The notes beneath the pieces were generated by a model, which was given only the letters and a program-made list of their open reading frames with translations, was not told where the DNA came from and did no database searches. 43,807 nt of DNA, taken from positions 42,501-86,307 of the forward strand of contig JAWQFJ010000646.1 in NCBI GenBank assembly GCA_034096865.1, in the 5' to 3' direction. Below, piece by piece: positions 1-11,062 of the stretch; position 1 is the stretch's first letter, and each line of letters begins with the position of its first letter. The translations under genes and the position numbers were made by a program. The stretch is from Theodoxus fluviatilis (lineage: Eukaryota > Mollusca > Gastropoda > Cycloneritida > Neritidae).

Positions 1-2885
1 TGGCTTTACATGTCGATAGCGTTTTACCCATAGAGTGGTACATGCGTCGATACTATCGATTCTACTGCACACTGAAGTCGCGGCAGCGTACACGGGCGTT
101 GACCGACAACTACTGAATCCATATGTTTGCTCACTATAGTCAACATTTAATCGTTTTCTATAATTTGAAAAAAACAAACACAACCCAGTGATATAATTTA
201 CCATTGCAAAGGAATAGCATGAGTGTCATTTGTGGGTTAGAATATATGGTGTTCCTCTTTGTACTGAATTTTAATGTTGAGTGAGATACTTCATTCAACA
301 GCTGAGATTGAGGTCAATGATTTACATTTACAGAAAAAACATTGGGCGGAAAACAAAAATATAATCTATCTTATAATGATGGATGTTAGCTTTAGATTCG
401 AAATAGCAATTAAATAGTTAACTTTTTCTTTGATTGTCTTGTAGCCCAGAAACGTTTAGCTTGGATCATTTCCATTATGTTTTTATCTTTGCTACTGCTT
501 GGGATTTTGAATTAGTAATAGACACATAAACATTTTCAAATTGTTTATTCTGGATACAATGTTGCAACACTGCATTTCAGAGGTTTGTATCTTCAACCTA
601 TCAGAAACACAATTATTATCATCTGATAACAATATGCTCAAATTTCGACTAAAAGCTGCGTATAGTTGGGTTAAATACTGTAATGAAAGTCGACGTCGTT
701 AATCCATGATCTATTGGTAAAACCAAACGTTATGTCAGTGCATGCAAAAGTGAAGTAGATAGGCCATTGAAGGCGAGTGGTAGAAATGTACTGATACAGT
801 GGCAGTGGAAGTGGTTTTACTCGTGGTCAACGCCATTATCAACAACCGTGTGAGAAAGTTCGCAGTCAAATGATCAACACCGACGGGAACCCAAGATGCA
901 TACATATTGTTGAAGGCTGCGATGGGGTTGGAATAAAGATGCGATGAGACTTGGGTGCGGTAAAGAGGACAGAGGATGAGGACAAATTATTTGACTGACA
1001 AGCCTGAAAAAGGCCAGATGTTGTGCCAAATGGTGCAAGTACAATAATAGAAGCAGGAAGGGCAGGATGATAGGGCAGGCAATGTTGGGAGACCTCCTGA
1101 TGAGAAACCTACTCTTTTATTACCTATTCTCGTGGAGCAGATGGGTTCAGGAACAAAGAAGAGAAGAAGAGGCCGAGAGTTGAAATGAAAGATCGAACAG
1201 TTTGCTCTGTGGTCAAGACGGCAGTGCGTCAGCCAAGAATGACCAGGGAACGGTGAATACATTCCAGGACAACAAACCAACAGCCCTCTGCCCGGACCCA
1301 TTGTTGGGACCTAATTGACTTCCATCTATATTCATGCTCCACCAATACGAGAACGTCACCCGTGTCGCCTCTTCCGTTAGTATTCCCGTCCTTTCCCATT
1401 CCCAGTCCTCTCTCCCAGCGCCTCGCAGAATGGCTGTTTCGTGTTGACAGTGTCCCCAGCCATTTGTCTTCCAACAAACAACAAAAATCGACGGTATGCA
1501 GAGTAAGCTGCGAGCGGCAAACCATCAAGTTTAAAGCGTCATGTGAATCGACTATCGGCAACAGTAACCTGGATATTATGCAGGGAGCTCAGCTGTAGGG
1601 GTAGACATGGTATAGCAAAGAGGAAGGGAGAAGCACGGAAACTCTAGCGCAGAGAGAAGCCTAGAGGGTCTTCGACAATCCCAAAAGAAAAAAGCGTATT
1701 CTTTGGAAGGCTGCTATGAAATGAAGCTCAGTCTCTCAGAAGACCATCACTTGAAATGGAATCGTCGTATAGATGTAATGAGGACTCAGTTCAAGGGCCA
1801 TCCAGCAGAGGGAATCCTTATTGAGACGATAGGAACAGCTACTATTGCATGATTACATCTAGGAAGAGAAAATGGATCTTAAATTTATCAGTATCTATGC
1901 ATACTTTACCCGTGTTTGTGAGATATGCTCACTGTCTTTTCTGCACAGATCGATTGTGTTTACAGGGCAATGGGTACAAAAAAATCTTCTTTAATGGAAA
2001 GTGTTGCATGCTGAAGTGCTCATTGACACAGAATGGCAACAGATGTCGACAAACATGAGAATAAAGTGAAAGGTCTCATCTGTGTTTCAAATGTCAGTTA
2101 TCAGTGTAAAGCCTACACATGAAAACTTTATATGTGTTAGACCCAGCATGGAAAAAAAACCCTACATGTATCTTAGACTAAAATTAGCGCAAACACATAA
2201 GACACACTACAAAACTGTTAGTATGAAATTGTTGAGAGGTTACAGAATGATATGAATTGGTTCAAATTCTGAAATATTTTTCGTATAAAATCTCGTGGTT
2301 TAACTCAAACCTCAAATCGAAATAATTGCCCAACCATGAGAGCGGTCGATAAAGCTCACTACACTCAAGATGGCGAGGTGAATCTTCGGCAAGTTTAATA
2401 AAAACTTTCTGCGTTTATTGCTTAGTTTGGTTACTCCTTTGCTTTTAATTTTTGATCTTCAAAGACGACTCTACCTTTGGGAACACTATTGTCGTTGGCA
2501 AAGAAGCTGTTCAACCTGACCTCTGCCCCAGGACAGTTGTAGACCGACACACGCAGGGATACCTCTCTTTGTGCGACTAGGAAATAAAACAAAAACCTTT
2601 CTCCTCCCACACCTTCCCATCTCTCGGGCTTTGAAAGCCAACTGTTGTAGGGAGCCTCGCCCGGTGTCGGCGTAAAGACATCATCCTTCGTGCCAAACTT
2701 GTAGGTGCGACCGGAAGCTGGCGGCTGATCACTTCCGGTACTTCCTCCCACACTTCCGGCAACATAGTTTTTGTCCTTCTAGTAGCGCTCCCCTTTCCCC
2801 TTTTCATTCTCCCTCTCCTCCCTACCTCCCACCCCTCTTCTCTGTTACAACAAACAAGCTCCCGCTCCTCCTTTCCCCGTAGATG
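1..2885. other. Non-coding stretch, nothing recognised
   Basis: No coding exon, RNA gene or transposon domain is recognisable on either strand. The short open frames here have no family resemblance and no consistent composition. The left part is AT-rich unique sequence and the last 400 bases become C/T-rich towards the simple repeat that follows. It is upstream of the putative channel promoter and may be intergenic. Confidence 0.6.
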
Positions 2886-2992
2886 ACTCTCTCTCTCTCT
2901 TTCTCTCGCTCGCGCGCGCGCTTTCTCTTTCTCTCTGTGTCTCTCGCTCGCTCGCTTTCTTTTTCTCTCCGTTTCTCTCTCTCTCGCTCGAT
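2886..2992. repeat. CT/CTCG-rich simple sequence
   Basis: Imperfect CT dinucleotide run with interspersed CG and CTCG steps. Serine/arginine/leucine-rich translations here are artefacts of the repeat. Confidence 0.9.
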
Positions 2993-3308
2993 TTATTCAC
3001 TTTGCTTTTCCCTTTACTCTTCTGTCTGTATAGACAAGCATCGCCCCCGCGTTTTCACCACAAACAAGGTTTCCTGCTCTCAGAGAAAGACTACGGCATT
3101 TGCACGGCGACAGTGCGGCATTCGTTTCCTTGCGAGGCAAGCCCCTAATCCTGCAAGGGGGAAAAAGACTAGTGCACGAATGAGCAAGAGAGCTGTGCTG
3201 AGAGAACCCTGCATTCATGGATGCCGCTTTTGCATGTGTGAGCCATGAGCAATCCCAAACATGAAAATACACGCACGGGCTGAGCACTGTTGAGTCTTGC
3301 TTGCGAAG

Positions 3309-3310
<2 letters not shown>

Positions 3311-3360
<50 letters not shown>
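3311..3360. repeat. (TG)n microsatellite
   Basis: About 25 uninterrupted TG units, followed directly by a GC-rich hairpin (GCTCGC and its complement GCGAGC around a 6-base loop, near 3362-3379). Confidence 0.97.
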
Positions 3361-3364
<4 letters not shown>

Positions 3365-3513
3365 TCGCGTGCAAGCGAGCACATAGTATTTGCATGCACT
3401 GAAGCCTCGCATACCAGATTTCCTGCACACGGGAGTCAGGCGAGATATTTTACGCGCGCATTCCTCCGCCATGACAGGCCGGCGTGCATTACCGGCTGTG
3501 TCAGGAACGGTCG

Positions 3514-3516
<3 letters not shown>

Positions 3517-3564
<48 letters not shown>

Positions 3565-3606
3565 GAGAGAGAGGGAGAAAGAGAGAGAGGGAGAGAGAGA
3601 GAGAGT
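3517..3606. repeat. (GA)n microsatellite
   Basis: Nearly pure GA run with a few interruptions. The Ser-Leu and Glu-Arg open frames across it are repeat translations. Confidence 0.97.
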
Positions 3607-4057
3607 CGTGACTAACAATTGAGCATTGAGAATTCTTCACGAAGGATTAAGCTCGTAAAAACTGAAAAAGGTCATATGCATATACATACATACATACAGC
3701 ATTTAATTTCACTAGATTCTGGTTCATGAGGATAAAGCATCTGAGCTGATATCTTGAACAAAGTGTTGATGGAAAAGAGGGCATACAGACAGAGATAAAG
3801 GGAGAGGAGAAAGGAAAGACATATTGACACACGGACACTGACGTATATTTGAACAAACTCGCAAATGCACTCAAATAATGTACAGCCTTCTCAGTGCTCA
3901 TTAGGTGGAGCGATGTCTTCGTAGCCCCTACAGGCAATGGCAAATGCGAAGCCTTTACTGACAGCAGCAGACACATCAAAATGGGGTATTTACTCGACAT
4001 CAGAATGAGAAGCAGACTGGAAGCCACATTGGAAACAGAATGGGAAGCTTAGTACTG

Positions 4058-4061
4058 AGGA

Positions 4062-4120
<59 letters not shown>

Positions 4121-4489
4121 AGGGAGGGAGGGAAGGAGGGAGACAGACAGATAAGCAAACAAACACAAACTCACAGCCAGACCCAAACACACAGACAGAA
4201 ATATGTGCGTAGATACGCAGAAAGACACAGAGGCAGAAATCAGAGACAGAAACACAGACACACATGCAAACACACAAAGACACAGATTCACAGAGACGGA
4301 GACACCGAGGTAGAGAGACAAAGAGACACAGACAGAAAGGGAGGCAAACGCAGAGTACGACACACAGAGGTACACACACAGGGACACGCAATAATACACA
4401 AAAGGAGACCTCGGTGCACAGACACAGAGACATACAAAAACACACAGAAAAACAGAGACGCAATGACAGTGTAACACGCAGAAATAGAC

Positions 4490-4541
<52 letters not shown>

Positions 4542-4543
4542 GC
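4058..4543. repeat. GA and degenerate ACAGA-rich low-complexity block
   Basis: A GA run (about 4060-4112), a GGGA-rich step (to about 4140), roughly 340 bases of degenerate ACACAGA/GACAGA purine-rich sequence, then a second GA run (about 4487-4543). The two GA runs flanking a decayed interior suggest one old simple-sequence tract with mutated middle. Long frames on both strands are low-complexity shadows. Confidence 0.9.
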
Positions 4544-5918
4544 ACGCAAAGCTGGAGAGAATTGGAGAGCGCGGACTGAAAAGAAAGCACGAGAGACGCC
4601 TGGAGACGCTGCGGGCAGGAGGCAAGGTCATCCAAGGTAACCAGGCCACGAGCTGAGACCTCCAATCCGGGGTCGTAACATGGCGAAAGGGTAAAAAGGG
4701 CAGTCTCTCCATTCTCCTCATCTGTCATTTCTGCCTCCGTAACGACTTGGTTGACTTGATACGGTGGTGGCTCTGAACTTTGAAACTGAGCTCGTTTGTG
4801 CTGTCGAAATGAATAGCAGTTACAAGCAAAGCAGTGGATTTGTTGCTGTAGTTTTGTTCTTTCTTTTTCATCTCAGAGAAATGTGATATTCTGCAGTGGC
4901 CAACCTGTTTATCGTTTTGCACTTTTATTTGAATTTTAAAAATCACAGAAAGGCGTGTTTTCTTGAGTGAAAGCAACTGAAGTCAAGTAATAATAGGCGA
5001 TTTTTGACATGCGTCTTGCGCTTCAGTACCAGAAACCACACTTGCTAATTTTCAGAAAGGAGAGAGCCACTAATGTGACGTTAAAGCACGTGCCACATCT
5101 GAGTATGCAGACCAATATTCTGCTTAAGGCCCATTTTCTTTTCAGGAAGAGAAAACCCCAGGACAACCATTAAGATTAATATAATGTTGCGAGAGAAAGC
5201 TTGTGCACTTTTAGAATTCATTTTAATGTATTCCTAGTGATGAATTGGAAAAAAAACAACCTGTGGTGGCCTAAGAATATACAAGAACTGTAAATGGAAT
5301 AGGCAACTCAGGACAAGTACAGTGATTCATAATTGCCGTAAAAGAGAAAACAAAATCTTCAGAAATGAAGGGCGGTGTCAGCTATTTGAAAAATGACGTC
5401 ATTCTGCTGGGCCACACAAACACACAAACCACAAATATCTTTCCTTGTGTAAGAGTATTGCGTCTGGACTGCATACATATTTGTGGGATAGCACATACTA
5501 ATGCAGCTCTGCAAACGACAAGGCTGTTTTCTTTGGTACAGCAAGGGTTTATCGATTGCACGGCAGAGAATGACGCGGTCTTTCGCAGGTCACCGTGAAA
5601 GACAGTTGCATCTACATTACAAACCTTACATGCAAGAAAGTTATCACATGGTACCGCCATTTTTTTTTCTTTCACCGAACCCAACACTAGGCTTACGTTC
5701 TCCAGTTTGATGCACGCAACTCTTTTCACGTATTGTCACTTCTTTAGTTTTCACATCTGAACGCTAGCTGGCTAACCTACATGGACGATGTATGTCGAAC
5801 CGCGAGTATATAACAAATGCATACATGCAGATGCCTCTCCGAAAAACGAAGTGATGCCAAAGCATGCTTGTTGTTTGCGTGTGTGCGTACACGATAATTT
5901 TCATGCATTCTGGATGGT
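4544..5918. other. Non-coding stretch, nothing recognised
   Basis: Unique, mildly AT-rich sequence. The small overlapping open frames around 5360-5730 lie on opposite strands with no recognisable protein features. Confidence 0.6.
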
Positions 5919-6365
5919 GTGTGAACGTGTGTGTGTATGTGTGTGTGCGTGCGTGCGTGTGTATGTGTGTGCGTGTGTGTGCGTGTGTGTGCGTGCGTGC
6001 GTGCTTGCGTGCATGCGTGTGTGAGTGTGTTCGTTAGTATGTATGCTTGTGTGTGCGTGCATGCGTGCATGTGTGTTTCATTGTGGCTACGTGTGTATGT
6101 GTGTGTGTGTGTCCGTGTGTGTTTATGTTTGTACATGCGTGTTTGTGTGTGCTTCTGTGTGTGTGTGTGTGCGCGCGCGCGCGTGCGTGTATGTGCGCGC
6201 GCGTGCGTGTGTGTATGCGTTTCGTCTTTGCGCTTGTGTATGTGTGTGTGCATATATATATATATGTGTGTACGTGTGTATGTGTGTGTGTTTGTGTGCG
6301 CCTTTGTTTGTGTGTGCGCCTGTGTGTGTTTGTGTGTGCGTGCGTGTGCGTGCGTGTACATGCAC
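5919..6365. repeat. TG/CG/TA-rich degenerate dinucleotide tract
   Basis: About 450 bases of alternating purine-pyrimidine sequence, mostly TG with CG blocks (e.g. around 6170-6205) and a short TA run (around 6250-6264). Cys-Val and His-Thr rich frames are repeat translations. Such tracts favour left-handed (Z) DNA; that is general knowledge, not tested here. Confidence 0.95.
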
Positions 6366-8199
6366 TTATCCTAATGAATGTAGATGTGCACGTCCACGAT
6401 ATTGCCTAACACTAGGTGGGACATACCTGTGTTTGGTTTCTTTGTAACCAGCGTGACGATCACATGCGTATATCATTATAAAAGGTATTATTTTGATATC
6501 TAGCATGAGGGAACATCAAATTAGTTCTATGAAAACAAACATGATGTGATTCTGACCAAATCAATCGATGTGATAAGCTCCTCCGCGACGATTGAGTTTC
6601 GTAACACCAGAAACCAAAACCAGAACGGCGTTGATCAGGATAGAGAAAGCACGGCCAGAGAAAAACTAGTCATAAAGTATTTATTCATGACCCATGAACG
6701 AAACTATTGAATTGTATTAATTAAAAAAACTAATGTAGAATGCTTTACTTACCCAAATTGGATGAAGATGGTCCATCGAACGGATTAAACGAACTGAAAG
6801 CTTCGCACATGTGTAGCAAATTGACGTACGTAACAGAAGGAAATGAAGGAAACGAAGCCTTCTCATTGGTCAAAAATCGCGTGTACTATGACGTATCCTT
6901 CTATAAACGTGTTCATTGACTGCAGGATGACAAAAGCTTCCTTTGTAGCCGTTTCGAGTGCGGAACAATATAGCAACACGTTTGGTACACGCGTACCTTC
7001 CGTAAGTAACGCAGGGAAACAACCGACGCTGACCATCAAAATAGTCCCAAGAAATTGGTTAATACCAAAAGAAGAATAAAACTATGCAGTTGTATGAGTA
7101 AACTAATGAAAGGAAAAGTAATTTGAACCTTCTCTTCAACACATTTATGTACACATGTTTGGTTTCGATTTTTTTCCTCTGAGCAAGGGTGGTAGAAACG
7201 AGAGTAACGAACGCATAGGTCTTTTTTATTTCGGTAGAACTACCTCTGTTTTTATTTTGTGGCGACTTTCCACTGAAATATGACTAAATTAATAATTGAA
7301 CTTGAATTATTTCACACAATCTATACTTTGTAAGGTGAATTTGCACAAGCTAACAAGCATTCAAAAGTGGCGTCGCACAATGTCCCGTTTTTCGGCGCCA
7401 TTTTTCCGCTTTGTACGAGTTTAATTAATTTTTTGTGAATCTCTGCAAAGCAAAACTATAAAAACTATTGGTCATAACATTACAAAAACATATAAAGAAC
7501 CCATATAAAATTGAAATATATGCATGCTGACGGTGTTAGATAGTTTTATTCAAGTGTCTTTACCCAGACCCCCAGTTTTTGATAGTGTTAGGCAATATCG
7601 TGGACGTGCACAGATACTTTAGTATTACCTGGTTGCTTTTAACCCACAGGGATATGAAGATAAACGAGTACGATTTTCATCACTTCCACATGGAAAATGC
7701 GAATGGCCATACATGGCTGCATGAAGAGGCTGGCCCTGCATATTACAAAGACTTCCGTAGCACGGGTCCTCTGCATTGTCAGCAGGGAGTGCAGCAGGTT
7801 TGCAGGAACCAATCACTCCGCTGACAACGCGTGCGGACACCCGGGGCAAGGATTAGTCCCTATGTGACAACGGCTCCATGTGAAAGCTGTCAGATAGTAT
7901 ACTGCAGGCTGTGTCCTCGTTTTCCGTCGATGCAGCGTCTTTTTTGTTTGTTGCTTTTTTTGCAATGTTGAATTTAACGACATCAGCGTATATACCGCAT
8001 GCCGCCCTGTACAACTCACTGCTGTTGAGAGTGGCCCAACAACAACACAGGGATGTTCTAGGTAGCTAGCCCACTGCTTGTGGATAGGAGCCCTACCGAA
8101 CTGTATTCGAAGCATCCATTTTGAACCGGCATTGTGCAATGAACATGAATCTCGTCTGGATCTGTGTCTCCTAAACGATCCTTCCTCGTTTGTGACAAT
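6366..8199. other. Non-coding AT-rich stretch, nothing recognised
   Basis: Unique sequence with many A/T runs. No exon, RNA gene or transposon signature recognised on either strand. Confidence 0.6.
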
Positions 8200-8219
8200 G
8201 GTGGTGGTGGTGGTGGTGG

Positions 8220-8258
<39 letters not shown>

Positions 8259-8662
8259 GGAGGAGGAGGAGGAGGAGGAGGAGGAGGAGGAGGATGATGA
8301 GGAGGATGAGGAGGAGGAGGAGGAGGAGGGGAGGAGGAGGAGGAGGAGGAGGAGGAGGAGGAGGAGGAGGAGGAGGAGGAGGAGGTGGAGGAGGAGGAGG
8401 AGGTGGAGGAGGAGGAGGAGGAGGAGGAGAGGAGGAGGAGGAGGAGGAGGAGGAGGAGGAGGAGGTGGAGGAGGAGGAGGTGGAGGAGGAGGAGGAGGAG
8501 GAGGAGGAGGAGGAGGAGGACAACGACGACGACGACGATGATGGTGGTGGTGGTGGTGGTCGCGGTGGTAGTGGTGATTATGATGACGAAGACGACGACG
8601 ACGACAACGACAACGACAACGACGACGGCGATAATGATGATGACGACGACGACAACGACGAC
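8200..8662. repeat. Compound trinucleotide array GTG-GAT-GAG-GAC-GAT-GTG-GAC
   Basis: Ordered blocks read on the + strand: GTG (8200-8220), GAT (8221-8256), then about 260 bases of GAG with sporadic GTG interruptions, then GAC, GAT, GTG and finally a GAC-rich block. Every block differs from its neighbour by one base in the triplet. All six frames give homopolymers (Gly, Glu, Asp, Ser, Pro, Leu), so the open frames here are not genes. Confidence 0.97.
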
Positions 8663-9550
8663 TTACCATACCTTTAGTAAGATTGTGTCGTAATGGTACG
8701 TCTTCAGGACTCGTAGACTGACAAAGGGACAACCTTAAAGGTCTCAATCCTTGCCACTGAATGAACAGGGTGATGTCTGAATTCTGCAGTGACTTGACGT
8801 TGTTTTTCTATGTCTGCTGTCGTTTCAGCTCGGTCATTTACTTGATTAGTATTTCTCATTCGTTGCAACATCCATTCACCGCAAGACGCAACCCAGACAG
8901 GATGCCAAGCTTTAAACGAAGCCTGTGTTTCCGGGGACATGGCTCTATACCTTTACAATAATGCATCCCTCTCTTCATTATTTTCCTTTTCTGCACATTA
9001 TATCTTTCCATCTTCACCAGAGGCAGCTTCGGAAAAAAGTAAGATGAGAACGTCTGCTTTGGAACCCATGCAGAAAGATCTTTTTCCTGTTCGTGACCTT
9101 GTGACCTAGAAGTTTCTTCTCGAATTTCATCACATCGACCATAGTCAGGTTTTCTCGTGGCATGGGCTGGTTAAAAAAAAGTTCCCATTCCATCAAAATT
9201 CTTCCTGCATTGGGACACCTTCATATTTACGCAGAGGGGAAAGCATTGCTATTGCATATTATTATGTCACGGACTTTTCCCTCATTACCAGCCGATGTCG
9301 CCATCCTATCGGTGCAAGCAGCGTGTTGCGACGTTGTCAGTTACTTGTTCCTAGCTGTAGAGGCGCCTTGCAGGGACAAGAGGAGGGGAGGACAATCAGG
9401 AGTGGGGGTAAGGGTGAGGGGGATGCACTCTAGTCGCTGTCACCTTCTGTCCCCAGCCTTCCTGCCAGCACTGCCCCAGCTGACCGTACAGGCGAGGACC
9501 ACGACAGTGCCCGAGCGGCAGCCTATCGATTTTGTCCAGCCGACGCCATT
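8663..9550. other. Non-coding stretch upstream of the GC-rich region
   Basis: Unique sequence without a recognisable exon. GC content rises from about 9360 onwards into the putative promoter region. Confidence 0.5.
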
Positions 9551-9606
9551 CCATTGAGACTCGGAGAGTCTGAGACGCGGTTCCGCCCATCACTCCGTCA
9601 GGCAGA

Positions 9607-9637
<31 letters not shown>

Positions 9638-10435
9638 AGAAGCAGGCAGGCAGGCAGGCCATCCTCCAGGCTCGCGCGCCCGAGCCCAGGCAGACAGACA
9701 CGCGCCCAGGCGGCCGGCGTGGCGAGACCGGAGCTCCCGGCCAGAGCTTGTCTACGGGGCCGACAGCCGCCTGCACTATCTTCACTCACTACCACCACGT
9801 CGATCGCGGCGGCGTTGCAAAAACGCTTGTCGCCGTCGACGGCGGCAAAATACGGCCTCTGAGTCTGGGTCCGGTTCGCTCGCTCGCTCGCTTCCAGCCC
9901 TATCCTGGCCTTCTGGGAACTCAGCGCTCCCACTCTCCCTTTTTCCTCCTAGGCCAGAGAAGACCCGCCTCTCGGCCAGCGGTGGCGGCGCAATCAAATC
10001 TCGCCCCTCAAATCTGGGCAGGGCTGTGGGCAGCAACACCTCTCCGTGGGGGTTGGGGTCTTCCCAGCGCGTGGAGCCCATGCCGACAGCTGGCCTGCCC
10101 AGGGAAGGTGCGGCCCGCGTGAGGATCTCCTGGTTGCCGAAGCTGGAGGCTGGGCCCCCGTCTATCCCCCAGCTGCTCCTATCGGCGCGCCGAAGCCGGG
10201 CGAGGCCGGTCCAAACATGGAACGTGAGGGGCGCCGCCCCCGACTCATTCATTCAGTGAATTCACATTCGGCGGAGGCTACTGCCGCATCTACCGTGATT
10301 CGGGGCGGAACGTGTACCCGCTCTTGCGAGTCTCACACCTACTCCCACTACTACGACAGCCACTACCACTTCGATTACTGTGACTACCACCACCACGACC
10401 ACCACCGTGACTTCCCTTCATTCTGGAATTAGTAT
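9551..10435 (+). promoter_or_regulatory. GC-rich putative promoter/5'UTR region
   Basis: About 0.9 kb much richer in G+C and CpG than its surroundings, ending some 250 bases before the first coding exon. It contains a short CAGG array, several CGCC/GGCC-rich patches, a CTCG run near 9880 and a degenerate CAC/TAC triplet stretch at about 10330-10420. I see no convincing TATA box. The call is inferred from composition and from its position upstream of the channel-like exon; a spliced 5' non-coding exon within it is possible. Confidence 0.45.
9604..9660. repeat. (CAGG)n microsatellite
   Basis: Two short runs of GGCA/CAGG units separated by an AGAA interruption, inside the GC-rich region. Confidence 0.9.
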
Positions 10436-10519
10436 GCGGCCGCGGCGCTTGTGTGATGGATAAGGTTATTTGCCATGTGATTTTGAGTTGTCCTATTTGA
10501 TTTATTTTTGGTTTTGATT

Positions 10520-10575
10520 AAGAGAGAGAGAAAGGGGGGAGAGAGAGAGAGGGTGCGAAGAGGAATAAGGAAAGA
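10520..10575. repeat. Short GA-rich simple sequence in putative 5'UTR
   Basis: Imperfect GA/GGA run located between the GC-rich region and the start codon at 10692. Confidence 0.8.
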
Positions 10576-10691
10576 AAAGAAGAAAAGAGAGGAAAATCGT
10601 CAACACATCATCTGGAGTAGTTGTTCCTCCTCGCCTCCCAGTGGTTTGCTGGTCGCCACGGTCGGAAGAGAAACATGTGTAGATGCTAGCC

Positions 10692-11062
10692 ATGGCCGAA
10701 GAATCCAGTGGAGCGAGATGCGAGTTTGATTCCGGGGAACATGACAACAATGCCCCCGCTGACTCCGGGGATCAGCCTGACAAGGAGGACGATGATGAGA
10801 AGACAGGGGACGACATCGACAATGCCTCGCAACAACAGCTCCAGGAGCAGCAACAGCAGCGGCGGCGGCAGCAGGAAGAAGAGAGAGAAGAGCAGGAGGA
10901 GGACGAGAGGCGCAACGCTGAGGAAGTGAGCGAGGAAGAGTTACCATTCCCAGGATTTGTACCCAAGGCTTTCCGCTGCATCTCCCAAGACAACCGTGTC
11001 AGATGGACCTGCCTCAAGATCATAACTTGCGAATATCCTTTTGGGGAAGAGTCACCAGGAAA
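10692..11062 (+). CDS. First coding exon, putative T-type (Cav3) voltage-gated calcium channel alpha-1 subunit
   Basis: Cav3 channels are plasma-membrane, four-repeat calcium channels opened by small depolarisations. I chose the ATG at 10692 over one 9 bases upstream because its context (GCCATGGC) is a strong animal start. The frame begins with an acidic, low-complexity cytoplasmic stretch (Asp/Glu-rich, then a Gln/Arg/Glu-rich coiled-coil-like block at about residues 45-82). It ends in a folded-looking block, ELPFPGFVPKAFRCISQDNR, followed by a W-x-CLKIIT segment. This matches the layout at the Cav3 N-terminus just before repeat I helix S1 (LP-x-P, then SQD-x-R-x-R, then CL), as I recall the family; no alignment was run. 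A GT at 11063-11064 after GGAAA is the best splice donor (phase 2); the frame beyond it becomes Phe-rich intron-like sequence and stops at 11103. Downstream exons are not in view. The residues just before the donor fit the family poorly, so the exact exon end is uncertain. Confidence 0.62.

Noticed and set aside
3990..4728. 243-residue Ser/Leu/Cys-rich frame resembling a membrane protein
   Set aside because: Hydrophobic pattern arises from CT/TG-like low complexity on the minus strand; overlapping frames look the same.
7813..8747. Long frames with poly-Ser, poly-Pro, poly-Glu, poly-Gly or poly-Arg
   Set aside because: All follow from the trinucleotide array; no non-repeat domain is attached.
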